A stretch of 64,000 nucleotides of DNA from Ctena decussata (Eukaryota > Mollusca > Bivalvia > Lucinida > Lucinidae), in the NCBI GenBank assembly GCA_963989385.1, contig OZ022501.1:95898979-95962978 (forward strand). Reading direction: 5' to 3'. The notes beneath the pieces are model-generated. The model was given only the letters and a program-made list of their open reading frames with translations, did no database searches and was not told where the DNA came from. Position 1 is the first letter of the stretch. Every line of letters begins with the position of its first letter. Both the position numbers and the translations under genes were made by a program. Shown one piece after another: positions 10,367 to 22,605 of the stretch.

Positions 10367-11564
10367 GGGACTGACCATTTGATATTCTGGGGGGGGGGGG
10401 GGGGGGCCTGGTATATTTATCAAAAAAATTTCCTGTCTTTGGATATGCAAGAAAAAAATAACCTGGCTCATAAGGGGGTTCAAAAAAATAATCTGGTCTC
10501 AAAAGTAAGAGAAAAAAATAACCTGTCTCCACCCAAAATTTCAAAAGAAAAATATAGTCTGCAGATAATTCCATTGGAATTGAGTTTTTATAATGTCTCT
10601 GGCTTCTGGGGGGCTGTGCCCCCCAGACCCCCATATTTATAGTAATATTTTAATATCATCTACAATTAGTTTATACCAGCGGGCCCACATGTGCATACAT
10701 TTACAAAAACATCCTATACAACATTCACATACATGTATTACTGATCTGCCACATTACTAAGTAAATGTTTCCACTAAAACTGAATTGCAAAAGAGTCACT
10801 AGCTTATGGGAGACAAAACCATTATGGCAAAATAAACACTCTAAAAGGCAAAAGTCCTAACATAAAAACCCTTATTTTCATCATCATTCCTAGTTTTTCT
10901 CTATTGTTTCCAGTCTTAAAATTGCCATTGAAATTGGGAAATTGCTTTAGCTTCTGTTAACTTCTTAGCACATAACTTTCAGCCATTTTATTAATTGCCA
11001 TTCATGTATAATGTGACTCTATCATGTGAGTATTTATCAAACTTTCTAAAGTATGAATAAAGCATGTTTGGGCATATATTGGGATAGAAAAGAAAACTTA
11101 AATTCTTAGTGTTAGCCCTAAAACTTTGCCAAAATAGCCCTAAATTTTGGCCAAAATATCCCTAATTTAAGGCCTAATTTTTTGCCAAACTCATACAGGG
11201 ATGTTTGTATCTATACCTTAGATGAAAAGAGTAACATGCTCCAGGCACTGGTTTGCAAAAGCAAGCTAAGCCATTCCCTTGGCCTGGTTAAAGACAGCAC
11301 CGATGTTCTTTTTGTGAGAAAAAAGGTGTAAAAATACTGATGTGGGTAAAATAAAAGAATATTAAGGTCAGGTAAACAAGGATCTGATAGTTCAGCTATA
11401 AAATTGAAAAAAAAAAAACCTGTTTGAGTTAGTTTGTAAAAAAAATAAATTAGCTCCCACAAGGTGAAAAAAAAAGAAATTGTTTCCAGAGGCCAGTGAA
11501 ATAAAATATCGTGTCTCCATCAAGAATACCAGGCCCCCCCCCAGAATATCAAATGGTCGGTCCC
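10367..11564. mobile_element. 1.2 kb TIR element with minisatellite-bearing arms
   Basis: Ends are GGGACTGACCATTTGATATT and its inverse (AATATCAAATGGTCGGTCCC), followed inwards on both sides by a long G or C run. Both arms then carry AAAAAATAACCTG-type units repeated about every 30 bp, pointing in opposite directions. CTA flanks both ends (10364-10366 and 11565-11567), a possible 3 bp target duplication. The 10.9-11.2 kb interior has no transposase. Confidence 0.75.
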
Positions 11565-11625
11565 CTATGAGGTTTGGCCACACCTCAAGGTCTCCTATGA
11601 GGTTTGGCTGCACCTCAAGGTCTCA
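11565..11625. repeat. 30 bp tandem minisatellite used as insertion target
   Basis: Two units of CTATGAGGTTTGGC plus CACACCTCAAGGTCTC type sequence follow the element. A related unit (CAATGAGATTAGGC...CTCAAGGTCTC) precedes it at 10333-10363, so the 1.2 kb element lies within this small array. Confidence 0.75.
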
Positions 11626-12790
11626 GCTTAGCTAAGCAAAGGTGATTCTGAAGGGCACAGTGGAAGGAAATAGAAGAGGAGGTGGACAGAAGTAGAGGTG
11701 GGAAGACAATATTAAGGGGTGGACAGGGATTGACATTACCAGAGTAACTAGGGCAGTTGGAAATGGTACACGGTGGAAAGGGATTGTTGTAAAGTCTTTT
11801 GTGGTGCCCCAATGACCTTAGACGGCCATGGGATAGAACAGAATATCATTTTGAAGAACCTTCAATAAATAATGGTGCCCAAAACAGAAATGAGGTAACT
11901 AATTTGCTAACATTCTTCAAAACAATAAACAGGCTGTGAAGTTAAACCTTAAATGTTTTCCACCACACAAAAAAAAATCTGACTGCCAAAAATTTTACCT
12001 TCATAAACACCCAAACAAAATATGAATATATGTAGATAGTAAGTACCTGATTTTATACTTGATCTACTTTCAATAATCCTTCTAATCTGAATAAAATATT
12101 TTCACCATATAAAATGAATTTCCTCAAAGCACATTAACAAAACATATCCATCCTCAAAGTGAACTATAATACAAACAATATTTCACCGCCAGACATCTGA
12201 GAGACACCGCTGAGTATTTCAGATAGTTTGACCATACCTGTTTTTCCACAATTAGGTCCAACCTTGCCGACTCAGGTAAATAAACTGGGTCATGACAAAA
12301 CGTACCTTGCATGATGTGTAAAACCAGCAATGGCTCATATCAGCCTGCGCATTCACGAAGCCTGATCATCCCTTCTTACCCTATGAATCAACAGATACTT
12401 GAATTTGGAATATAAACTGGGAAGACTGTGATCAGTCTGCAGGTGTGCAGGCTGATCTGAGTCCTCCCTGTCTGTTTATGCCTTAAACTCAATTTCTCAT
12501 GATGCAACGCAAATAAGGTAAGGTCAAGCATACATAAGAAAATATTTTCGCTGACTAAATCTTTAAGCTTTTACTTCAAAAGACAGGTGAAAGCCTTTGC
12601 TAACAGCAATCTTAATATATACAAAACTATTCAAAGCCTGCATTTATATGTAGCCCAGCTGGGTTCATTATATATCGCAATTAGCTTTCATATTGACACA
12701 CCTCCCTCGCCCAATTTATATACTATAATTTACCTAAAATTTAAAAAAGTTCACTTAACAATCTGCAAATGTGTCAAAAAATGTTTGCAG
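11626..12790. other. unassigned AT-rich stretch
   Basis: No supported gene. A weak inverted pair lies at about 12330-12470 (GCTCATATCAGCCTGCGCAT against GTGTGCAGGCTGATCTGAGT), probably a degraded MITE. Short open frames have no domain. Confidence 0.35.
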
Positions 12791-12793
12791 AAT

Positions 12794-12852
12794 GGCAAAT
12801 GATGCAGACCAAGATCAGACTTCTCCTGATCTAGGTCTGCACTGTTTGCTCA
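12794..12852. repeat. H5-type inner hairpin
   Basis: GATGCAGACCAAGATCAGAC pairs with the GATCTAGGTCTGCACTGTTT side across a CTTCTCC loop. The rest of an H5 element is not clear here. Confidence 0.6.
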
Positions 12853-13540
12853 AGCACTTTCGTCCCAATACTTTGGCTCATTAAAGTAAAAGTAGTCCAG
12901 CTGTGTTCAAAGTGAGCCAGCATGGTTCATTAAAATGAATGAAGAAGGTTACAGCTATTACCAAAGGTCACTAAACTCTCACTTCCAAAATGAGCCAAAT
13001 GAACTGGATATCTCATTTTGACAAGATCTGGTCAAAATGGGCAGAGCAGCTAAACCAAAGTCAGTTAAATATTTCAAAATTTCTGTCCAAAGTTTGCGAA
13101 AAGTAAAATATGAGAAATAATGCCCTTCATCTGTTAAGTTTACATACTTAATGTGGTCATGAAGAGGGTAAAACACATCACCTTAACCAAGCCTATCTTT
13201 GACAAGCCACACTTCATACGAAACTGCACCTTTTTCTTCAGAACTAAAAGGATAGAAAATCTCAATTACAACCAAAGATGTCAAGTCTAGCTGAACAATG
13301 GCAATAGCGGTACATGTATATTAGAACACTGAAAATAAATTTGTCACTTCGACAACCCGAATGATATAGGAAGAACAGACTGGTGCAGGTCTACACAAGT
13401 GTAAATCTAATGTTTTTTGTCTTTTCGCTTGCTGCATGACTACTGAGGTTTTGGGAGGACAGCATTTTTTTTCTTTCTGACTGGAGCAATTTGTCTTGAC
13501 AGAGCCCAAGTTAAGATGAGATTTTAAATGATAAAATTTG

Positions 13541-13686
13541 AGGACAAATATAACATACATTGTGGATCCTCTTTAGAACTGCCTCTCTGAGGCAGTTCTA
13601 ATGAGGGACCACAGTGTATGTTACAAAAATTAAAAAAAAAAAAATCTTCAAAATTATCACAAAAACCCACCTTATCTGGAGCTCTC
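13541..13686. mobile_element. H2 MITE, degenerate/truncated
   Basis: The central TTTAGAACTGCCTCTCTGAG / AGGCAGTTCTAATGAGG hairpin and the right end CTTATCTGGAGCTCT are H2. The left outer arm is missing or diverged beyond recognition. Confidence 0.75.
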
Positions 13687-14617
13687 TAAATTAAGGTACA
13701 TAAGTCTGTATATTCTCTTCTTCATTTGACAAATGAGGGCTGACTTAATCTGAAATGAGACATCATGCACTGATGGTAAGGTTTACTGTCAAATATGATT
13801 CTATATTTGTTTTACTACCATATAATCTGTTGTGGGGCTTCGGCAGCTTATACAATATTTCCTAAATTACTGATTCCGATGCAACACCACACCCAATAAT
13901 CAGATACCTTCAAAGACCATTATGCATTTTCCCCTGCAATTTCACAGTAAATCACCGGTAAATTAGTTGCATTTAAAGCAATAATGCTATTTGCTGGTAT
14001 TCATGAAAGTTGGTCTCCTAGCTGCAGCCGCACAATTCAACATTTCTTACTCATGGGACCCAAATAATCCAAAACCAGTGCAGCAATAAAATTTAGAATT
14101 TTCTTGAACAAATATAAAGTATGAGAAAATAAAGAAGCATACATTTTTATGCACAAATAAATGATACAGAGAATTTCAATCCCAATGTTTTTTTTTATTT
14201 ATTTTTTCTGCACTGCACTGCCTTCTACAGCCTCAACCAAACTAAAGTCAAGGTCATAAAATTCCCAACATTAATGAAAGCTCAGAGATAAATGGCTGAC
14301 TAAAATGGCCTGTCATGCTTCCACCAGCACACCAAAACGGACCACTGAAGGAAGTTTTTCCTATAAATATGCAGCAAGACCTGCATTAAGTGTCAAATAC
14401 ATACCCCTTTGGATAAATTTGCAAACGTTGTGAAGAGTTATACTTACAGAGAGTTGTCATGTCTTTTTGTAGTCCGTTTCACCACCTGAAAATAAAACAA
14501 CAAAAATAAAATCTCTCTTGCATAAAATCCACATTGCTTTTCATACAGAACTGCAAAATTAAATCTAATCCACGTATAAACCACACCTTCGAAATCTTGT
14601 TATGACGCAGGCTTAAA
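13687..14617. other. unassigned AT-rich stretch
   Basis: No gene, structural RNA or clear repeat boundary is seen here. A few homopolymer A and T runs are present. Confidence 0.3.
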
Positions 14618-15735
14618 ACAAGAGGCCCACGGGCCACAAAGCTCACCAGATCTCTAGCTCAAAATTGCTATCAAAATTACTGTCACATTTGTACAGGCTA
14701 ATACAAAATATACAACTACAAAGTCTCAGTCTGACAGTCTGTTGAGTTGATAACAAAATATATAACTATTTTCCATATTTTGATTGCAGTAAATGCCATT
14801 TTTCAATTTTTGCCATTATAAGTCAATGCAACTCTAAGTTGCCATAGCAACCAAACGAAAGAGCTGATTTTCATCAAAAACACAAACTTTCAACCCCCCA
14901 GCCTAAGGATACAAAAGATGAAATCTGGGCCTTATTGGCCCAGTGGCTTCTGAGGAGATAATTTTGCAAGTGTTTTTTTTTCCCTTTATTTTTGCATTTT
15001 GATTTCCATGACAACCAGTAAAAGGAGCAGTGGGTCCAAAAACAATAAAGCTAATAGAAGACTTCTTATGGAACATTTCTATAAAAGTTTTGTCAACATA
15101 TCTGCAATGGCTAGGCAGTAAATGCCATTATTCAATTTTCCCCATTATAAGTCTATGGGAACTCTAAGTTGCCGTAGCAACCAAACTAAAAGGCAGATTT
15201 TCATAAAAAACACAAACTTTCAATCCCCAAGCCTAAGGATACTACAGATGAAATCTGGGCCTTATCGGCCCAGTGGTTACAGAGGAGATAATTTTTAAGT
15301 ATTTTTTCCATTTTTTTCCATTTTGGTTTCCATGGCAACCAATAAAAGGGGCACTGGGCAAAAAAAACATACAGCTGATAGAAGACTTCTCAAGGAATAT
15401 TTCTATAAAAGTTTTGTCTACATATCTGCAATGGCCTGGCAGAAAATGTCATTTTTCAATTTTTCCCATTATAAGTCTATGGGAACTCTAAGTTGCCATA
15501 GCAACCAAAGCAACAGGCAGATTTTCATAAAAAACACAAACTTTCAATCCCCCAGCCCAAGAATGCTACAGATGAAATTTGGACCCAATCGGCCTAGTGG
15601 CTTCAGAGGAGATGTTGTTTAAAAGTGTTGACGGACAGACGACAGACGACAGACGACGACGACGACGACGACGACGACGGACAACTGCCTATCCTATAAG
15701 CTCCCCCGGAGCCTTCGGCTCTGGTGAGCTAAAAA
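14618..15735 (+). mobile_element. R2 Helitron-like element with tandem core and GAC microsatellite
   Basis: Starts ACAAGAGGCCCACGGGCC (a short hairpin) then ACAAAGCTCACCAGA, and ends with the GGAGCCTTCGGCTC hairpin then TGGTGAGCTAAAAA. AGCTCACCAGA and TCTGGTGAGCT are inverse. The core has three units of about 325 bp, starting near 14789, 15117 and 15442, each with an AACTCTAAGTTGCCATAGCA block and a GGCCCAGTGGCTTC block. A (GAC)n microsatellite sits at about 15635-15680. No protein is encoded. It is comparable to bivalve 'pearl'-like and HINE elements. Confidence 0.75.
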
Positions 15736-15872
15736 TACATCACCTCACAAATTCACAAATTCCGACCTTGATGTAGTATCTGAGAACGCAGACACAACCT
15801 CAATACCTTAATAGGAATGAATGGGAAAATTCATTTGCCGTAACCCCCGTGAACACTGGGGCAGGTGTTTGA

Positions 15873-15940
15873 GCAAACAATGAAGCCCCAGATCAGACTG
15901 CTCCTAAGGAGCAGTCTGGACAGGGTCTGCATTGTTTGCA
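15873..15940. repeat. H5-type hairpin
   Basis: GCAAACAATG...CCAGATCAGACTGCTCCTAA folds onto the GGAGCAGTCTGGACAGGGTCTGCATTGTTTGC side. It has the same inner structure as the copies at 20.7 and 50.3 kb. Confidence 0.75.
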
Positions 15941-16390
15941 AATTCGCATCCAATATTTATGATGACATCCACGGATAGTAGAATAACTTGTTTTTTTTTG
16001 TTTTCTTCTTATTTTTTTTTACATTTTAGGAATATTACAGTAACTGGTAGCAATATCTACAGTAACAACGGTAATATTAAGATGAAGATCAATTATGCAG
16101 GCAGTTTTTAGTGTTCAGCCAGGTGAGACAAGTGGTGGCCCGAAGTCGACTACTACATATAAATCGTAATCAAAATTTATGTAAAATTTGAGTAGGTGTT
16201 ATAAATTGGTTAAAAAACATTAGTATTTCACATTTTGTGTAAGACGGGTATAACTGACTGGAAAGATGGAAGAACAGATTAAAGATGATCAAAGATTATG
16301 AAATATTATACATATGAAAAATAAAAACTCGACAAACCATTTTCATATCAAATGGACTTCATCAGCTTCAGGTTCACACTTAGTCTATTG

Positions 16391-16421
16391 CTTTTTTTTT
16401 TTTTTTTTTTTTGGGGGGGGG
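16391..16421. repeat. homopolymer T then G run
   Basis: About twenty T residues followed by about nine G. Sequencing of such tracts is error-prone, so the length is uncertain. Confidence 0.9.
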
Positions 16422-16628
16422 ACAAAATCAGGACTTTTTTAAGACAAACTAGTTTTAGAACCAGTCTAGCAACTAATGAAGGATACAATAAGCTCTACTT
16501 AATCAAGGATGTTTTCATAGTCTCTGTTCATTAATAAATCATAATTTTCGATCAGAAGTCTGGTAATTTCTTACTGGATCAATGTCAATGTCTGAAAATT
16601 GTTTCTGTTTCATACAGCAAGACTATAT

Positions 16629-16831
16629 TAGAGCTTTAGATAAGAGGGAGTATTTAGTGATAATTTGGGATAAGTTTTGTTTATTCTGAATAAATTTATA
16701 TGTTGTGACCCCTCATCTGAACCGTCTCGTCGAGACGGTTCAGATGAGGGGTCACAACATATGGTTTCAATGAGAAATGAAAAAAATTATCCCTCAATTA
16801 TCATCAAATACCCCTCTTATCTAGAACTCTG
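16629..16831. mobile_element. H2 palindromic MITE, TCTGAAC subfamily
   Basis: The centre is TCTGAACCGTCTCG / CGAGACGGTTCAGA. Outer arms are GATAAGAGGGAGTATTTAGT and the inverse (AAATACCCCTCTTATC). CTATAT lies just outside the left end and immediately outside the right end. Compared with the 4987 copy, both arms differ in matching positions. Confidence 0.9.
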
Positions 16832-17903
16832 CTATATTCAACTCTGTAATACTAGCTGCACGTTAAGGTGTATTATGTGGCTAAGTATAAATTGTGTCAT
16901 GCAGTTAGCTACAGTGTTTGATGGCTGTGTTTTGACAGATCAAGCCCTCCTGTTTTGAACTGAGGGCAAATGCTGACATCATTTACCAGATTACACAAAA
17001 CTACAGAAACTTTAACCAAAAGTCACAATTACCAAAACAACCTCTGTACTGGTGGTGGTGGTGGTGTGTGGGGGGATATGTGCTCCCCTTAACTATATTT
17101 TAGAGGACATTCTCTGAGAAATGGCTTCACTTGCAATACATGATGCAAGTGCACTAAATTCAACTGCAAGCAGTCATTTTTTCCCCCATAAGAGAAAGAG
17201 CAGACATTTCAATGGCAGAAAAGCATTATGCATCAAGTGGTTGTTCTTTATTTATCTTTGTAAACTGAACAGAACAGATTTAGGCAAGTGTCAGATCCAC
17301 CCACAGGTCTGGATAACACCACAAGTCCATTTCCAATTGCAAATCAAAAATACACCAATTTAAACCCTTTCAAAATCTGATTTGACATTAAAAACAGAAT
17401 TTGAATATTCAATGTACCAACACAGGTCTATCTTGTCTTTTGCACAAAAAAACAAGCAAATTCGACGAATTTATGTCCCCCGCCTTGGAAACTAGGTCTC
17501 CACTGTATATACACTTAAGTGTTTGAGCTGGAAAAGCGGCTAACTTAAAAATGTGAAAAAAGTAATAAAAAAATAATGTGAGGATTATATCCAAACCACA
17601 TGCATATCTTCAGACCATGATCAAAACGCCTGTGAAGTTTCAAAGGAATTGGCATAAAACTGTAGGAGGAGTTGCACACACAAGGTACCAACTATCTATT
17701 CACTTTGATAGTAAAAATGTATGAAAAATGGCTAAGTTCAATTTGCGAAAAAAGCAATAAAAAATAATTTCAGGATTATATCCAAACCACATGCATATCT
17801 TCAGACAATGATCAAAACACCTGTGAAGTTTCAAAGGAATGGCATAAAACTGTATGAGGCGTTGCGCACACAAGGTACCCACTGTCTAGTCACTATGATA
17901 GTA

Positions 17904-19247
17904 ACAAGAGCTGTCGCCTGACAGCATAGCTCGCCTGAATTGGTGCTTGCCCATCACACAGCCGCTATGGTGGTGTGGACTGCTATGCATAAAACTTCAT
18001 GCAAGCATGTCCATAATGAAAACACATTTATAAACAAAAGCTATCTCAGAAATAAGTCTTAAAATAAAATTAGAATAAAAAAAATGAAATGAAATTTCAA
18101 AGTCCATGAGCTTGAGGTAAAAAAAACCTGACGGGTGGGGGTGGGTGGGGGGGGGGGGGGGGGGGGGCTATGTGGACTGCTATGCAGAAAACTTCCTGCA
18201 AGCAAGTCCATAATGAAAACACATTTATAAACAAAAGCTATCTCAGAAATAAGTCTTAAAATAAAATTAAAATAAAAAAATGAAATGAAATTTCAAAGTC
18301 CATGAGCTTGAGGTAAAAAAACTGACGGGTAGGGGGGAGAGGGGGGGGGGGGCTAGTATGTATCAAAACCCTGAACCATTATCTAACATCAGTCCAAGTA
18401 TTAGTATCAACTGAGTCCATCATTGTGGCACTGTGAAATTATGTCTTCATAAATATAAAACTTTAACCAAAATCTTTAAGATAAAATTTTAAGTCGATGA
18501 CCTTGACTTCAAGGTCACCCAGTGGAGTAAGTAGAAGGTGTTTTGTAAAAACTCAAAAAAGAGTCTAACATCAGTTCAAGTATAAACTAAATCTCTGCAA
18601 AGCATTATGAATCAGTATGCAATTACAAAACTTTAAAAGAGACAAAAATTTCCTAAGTCCCTGACCTTGACATCAAGATCACTGAGCGGGGTTGGGGTAG
18701 TACTCTGTAGCTCTAACTACAGTGCAAATATAAAAAGAATTCATCTTTGGGCTCAGGAGATATGTGTCTTTAAAAAACTTTAACCAAAACATCCAATCAA
18801 TAAAAAGACAATATTCTAAGTCCATGACCTTGACATCAAGGTCACAGAGGGGGGTGGGGGTAGTACCTTCGAAAACTTTAGACCAATATCTAACTTTAGT
18901 GCAAGTATCAAAGGAATCCATCCACGGGTTCAGGAGATATTGGGCTTTATAAAACTTTAACCAAAACATCCAGTCTAAAAAAAATACCAATTTTCTAAGT
19001 CCATGACCTTGACACCAAGGTCACAGAGTGGGGTGGGGGTGGTACCCTGTTAAACCTTAGACCAATATCTAACTACAGTGCAAGTATCAAAAGAATCCAT
19101 CCATGGGTTAAGGAGATATAGGTCTTTAAAAAACTTTAACCAAAACATCCAATTCGAACGCCGACGCGGACGCGGACGCTGACGCTGACGCCGACGCCGT
19201 GGTGACAACAATAGCTCTTCCTGAACTTTCGTTCAGGCGAGCTAAAA
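17904..19247 (+). mobile_element. R1 long Helitron-like element nested in P1
   Basis: Starts ACAAGAGCTGTCGCCTGACA with a 5' hairpin, then TAGCTCGCCTGAA; ends CCTGAACTTTCGTTCAGG plus CGAGCTAAAA. It splits a P1 core unit between GATAGTAA and AAACGCC, so it is the younger insertion. Inside are two ~185 bp units (17971 and 18169, each ending in a G-rich run) and about four ~170 bp units with CCATGACCTTGACATCAAGG, then a GACGC hexamer run. The 176 bp copy at 10095 matches only its two ends. Confidence 0.8.
18139..18167. repeat. poly-G tract inside R1
   Basis: An interrupted then pure G run; the second core unit has a shorter one at about 18329-18352. Length is likely unreliable. Confidence 0.85.
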
Positions 19248-19991
19248 ACGCCTAAAAAATTACTAAGTTCAACTTGTGGAAAAAGTGACAAAAAAAAATC
19301 TCAGGATTATATCCAAACCACATGCGTATCTTCAGACCATGACCAAAACACCTGTGAAGTTTCAAAGGCATCGGCATAAAACTGTATGAGGAGTTGCGCA
19401 CACAAGGTACCTACTATCTAGTCACTATGATAGTAAAAACGCCTAAAAAACTACTAAGTTCAACTTGTGGAAAAAGTGACAAAAAATAATCTCAGGAATA
19501 TATCCAAACCACATGCGTATCTTCAGACCATGACCAAAATACCTGTGAAGTTTCAAAGGCATCAGCATAAAACTGTTGGAGGAGTTGCGCACACAAGGTA
19601 CCCACTATCTAGTCACTTTGATAGTAAAAATGCCTAAAAAATTACTAAGTTCAACTTGTGGAAAAAGTGACAAAAAATAATCTCAGGATTATATCCAAAC
19701 CACATGCGTATCTTCAGACCATGACAAAAACATCTGTAAAGTTTTGAAAGAATCAGCATAAAACTGTAGGAGGAGTTGCGCACACAAGGTACCTACTACA
19801 TTAGGGGGACGGAAGGACGGAAGGACGGATGGACGGATGGACGGAAGGACGGAAGGACGGAATGCCGAAAACTATGTCCCTCCGCTTTTCTTCGAAAAGG
19901 CGGGGGACAATAAATCTAGGACATCTAAAATGCAGACACCAACAAAAGTGGTCACCAACGAACATGCATATGCCCAGTTGAAACCCTATAT

Positions 19992-20194
19992 CAGGGATTA
20001 CCCTGGCTGAAAAATTGAAGGGGCCATTTTAGCTGAAAATTAGTTTTATAAACAATATTTGCTTAGTCTGCCTATACATTTACATTGTAAAATGGGCCCT
20101 TCCTAACAAAATAAAGGGCCTTTTTGAAACAAGGGGCCTTTTTGGAAAAACAATGTGCTTTTTAGCACAAGGGCCCCCTCTAAAGTGTTCCCTG
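19992..20194. mobile_element. possible hAT-like MITE
   Basis: Starts CAGGGATTACCCTGG and ends AAGTGTTCCCTG; the inner AAGGGGCC and GGGCCCCCT stretches are partly inverted. CAGGG ends are common in hAT elements, but no 8 bp target duplication is evident. The call is tentative. Confidence 0.4.
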
Positions 20195-20670
20195 ATTTAA
20201 TGGCATGGCATTGTCTTCCGTTTTCATTTGCATACATTTTCTGGCATGAATGCATTATTTATTCTCCCATGACAGCTGATGTCAGTGTCAAGGTCATGTA
20301 GTGACTCAAAATCCAAACTTGGAACTTGAATCAAACTCACAGCAAAGAAACTGCATGCACTACATTGAGTGGTCTTAAATCGGGAATGTCCACCAAGTAC
20401 CTTTTCCCATGCAGGGTCTACACTGATACAGTAAACACTATTCCAGCTGAGAGAATCCAGAGCCCCCTGCTTAAATAAGCAATTGTATACCTACAATTAA
20501 CAATTGTTTGCTAGATAAATAATGGCTTCAGTCTGGCAAACATCTAACTACCACTTCAAATTTGAGGCTCCATGTGAAATACCATACCCACTCCACACAC
20601 TAGGACACCTTACCCCTTATTCAGCTGGATCTTTCTATCAACAAGTGTAGTAAAACTGTTGGCTGAATAG

Positions 20671-20737
20671 TTAACAGTGTAGACCTTTATCAGACTGCTC
20701 CTCTAGGAGCAGTCTGATTAGGGTCTACAATGTTTGC
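20671..20737. repeat. H5-type hairpin
   Basis: AACAGTGTAGACCTTTATCA and CAGACTGCTCC fold onto GGAGCAGTCTGATTAGGGTC and TACAATGTTTGC. Confidence 0.75.
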
Positions 20738-21092
20738 TTAAAAAGTGTGTCACAATACTCAGGCTTTGTGTTTTAATATGGTGGTATAAGAAGCTGAACT
20801 TTTGAACATTTAAAACATCCAGTTGATCTTGCTTTAAATTGACTGATATCTTTTTAAATATCCCTGTGGGATGTTTCAAATTAATTCAACCATAACGAGT
20901 GAAAAGGTATCTTTCTTGCAGTTGCAGTTATATATTTAAAGGAAGATGCAGGTTTTAGCCAGTTAGAGGTAACCCACAACTGGGTACCAGTATATCTACA
21001 GGCACTGCCACATTCCAAAGGACTTGAAATTTAACTTTTAGATATCAAGACTTTGAGATAACAGAAGCTGAAATATATGGACTTGTAATTTA

Positions 21093-21228
21093 GATCCTTT
21101 TTAACAGTATTTCAGTCTTGTCAGAACGATGAAGGGAAAGAGAAGGGGGGGGGGGGGGGGGTTGGGGTTGATGTGTGCAATGGAAACCTTTCACAGATCC
21201 ACCTTCAGCAGGTCCTTAATCACAATCC
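21093..21228 (-). mobile_element. S1 SINE fragment with poly-G insertion
   Basis: Minus-strand S1 body (TTTTTAACAGTATTTCAGTC and TGTGTGCAATGGAAACC blocks on the plus strand). A pure G run of about 18 sits in the middle and replaces the usual spacer. Confidence 0.6.
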
Positions 21229-21633
21229 TTCTCACCTGAAATGACAGTTTTTGCATATTCGTCCATTAATGTATAGTTTTTAATCTCCATAATCAATCTG
21301 TAACAATTTTGGAGTGTTTTGTGGTTGCTTTTAATGGTTGCTTTTTGCCATTTTTTCTTCTTATTTGTTTTCCTTGAAAAATCAAAGTCCAACAACATCA
21401 TATCTGTAATTTACATGTATGTTTTTACATTAATGGTTGGTATGCATTTAAATTATAGTGATAGGATTTGGTACATAATGTCATAACAGTTTGTATCTAT
21501 GCAAAACTCTAAATGTTGAAGAGTACAACTAAAGTGTGTTCAGAACTTTCAATAGCAGCATACTGACAGAAAAGTAGCATTCTCTTCCATCCAATATGCC
21601 AGGAAAAATATAAAAGAAGAATTCCATATAATT

Positions 21634-21652
21634 CCCCCCCCCCCCCCCCCCC
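21634..21652. repeat. poly-C tract
   Basis: A nearly pure C run of about 18. No element boundary is recognised around it. Confidence 0.85.
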
Positions 21653-21982
21653 ACTTCATGTTTTCTGGGCAAAGAAGCACAATCAATATCACGAGAATAG
21701 CAGCAAACTTCTATACAGCATAATGAAGGAGATCAATATGACTGACTGAGAAGAAAATTTAATTTTTAACAAGGGAAATGTTGATTTACTTGACAGAAAT
21801 AAAATCTGAACTCTGTAGTACATGGTATTTCCATTTGCAGTGAACTGCTTACAGGAGTGTGCTTTTTATATTGCTTGTTATTGGTAAAACTCAAGTCAAA
21901 GGTTTTCAAAACTTTGCAAATTTTGTAGCATCATTATCTGTTATAACCACCTCTAACTCAAAGATGACAAGTTCTATATTAG

Positions 21983-22605
21983 CCCTTAGACTGCTAAGCG
22001 CGACTATAGTCGTGCTCGAGGGGTAGGTCACTTTGAGAGCATGTCAGGCACACTAGACATCAAGTACTCCCCATCATTTGCGGTTGTCCTATGCAGGAGG
22101 GAATCTGCTTTCTACTAGAGCAAGGTTTTACCCACCTAATTGATTTGTTGACCTTTAAAACTCGGAGAAAACGTAAAAAATTTATGGTATTTTCAACATC
22201 AGCTTTTCAGGTGGCTACCCCTACTTACTTGATCCCGATTTTCTGACAACTAGACTTCATCCTTCCAAACTTTCTCTCTTGATAAATATTCAGCAATAAC
22301 TCCGGCCCTCAGACAAGCAATTACTTTTGTCATACAAAGCATATCATTGGCGCTAATATCTTGTACTATGTTTTTTTTTTTGGTTCTTTTTAAGTGTCTA
22401 CATCGGTTCCCGCTGATATCATGTGACACCCAAATATGGCAAGTCACGTGACCTTGGTAACTTCCGGAAAATGGCAGTTCACACATCGGCCATATTGAGT
22501 GAAATTTTCAAGCAAATCGACCAGAGTGTGTGCAAGTTATGGCCTCTGAGATACCCCTACCCCCATTTTAGGGTCAGGTGAATTATTTTTTCAGCAGTCT
22601 AAGGG
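21983..22605. mobile_element. piggyBac-like element, array copy 1
   Basis: Starts CCCTTAGACTGCTAAGC and ends TTCAGCAGTCTAAGGG, inverted. The left flank is TTAG (21979-21982) and the right flank TTAA. CCC-starting ends with TTAA targets are typical of piggyBac MITEs. The internal T-run is short here (about 10). A minus-strand frame recurs in every copy but has no recognised domain, and its Lys run is simply the T-run. Confidence 0.75.

Larger units (their letters stand above)
17469..19915. mobile_element. P1 pearl-like tandem-core element, interrupted by R1
   Basis: Ends are ATTTATGTCCCCCGCCTT and AAGGCGGGGGACAATAAAT, close inverse complements. The core is about five ~190 bp units containing ATATCCAAACCACATGC and GGAGTTGCGCACACAAGGTA: two before the insertion (about 17540 and 17717) and three after it (19251, 19442, 19633). 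An ACGG-rich microsatellite (GGACGGAAGGACGGATGGAC) follows at about 19804-19860. Tandem core plus ACGG tract is the published layout of bivalve pearl elements; no protein is encoded. Confidence 0.8.

Noticed and set aside
10081..10374. Asp-Ala repeat protein (DADADADA)
   Set aside because: Translation of the GACGCG/GATGCG hexamer run within an R1 element.
15579..15776. Arg-rich frame (RRRRRRR)
   Set aside because: Translation of the (GAC)n microsatellite in the R2 element.
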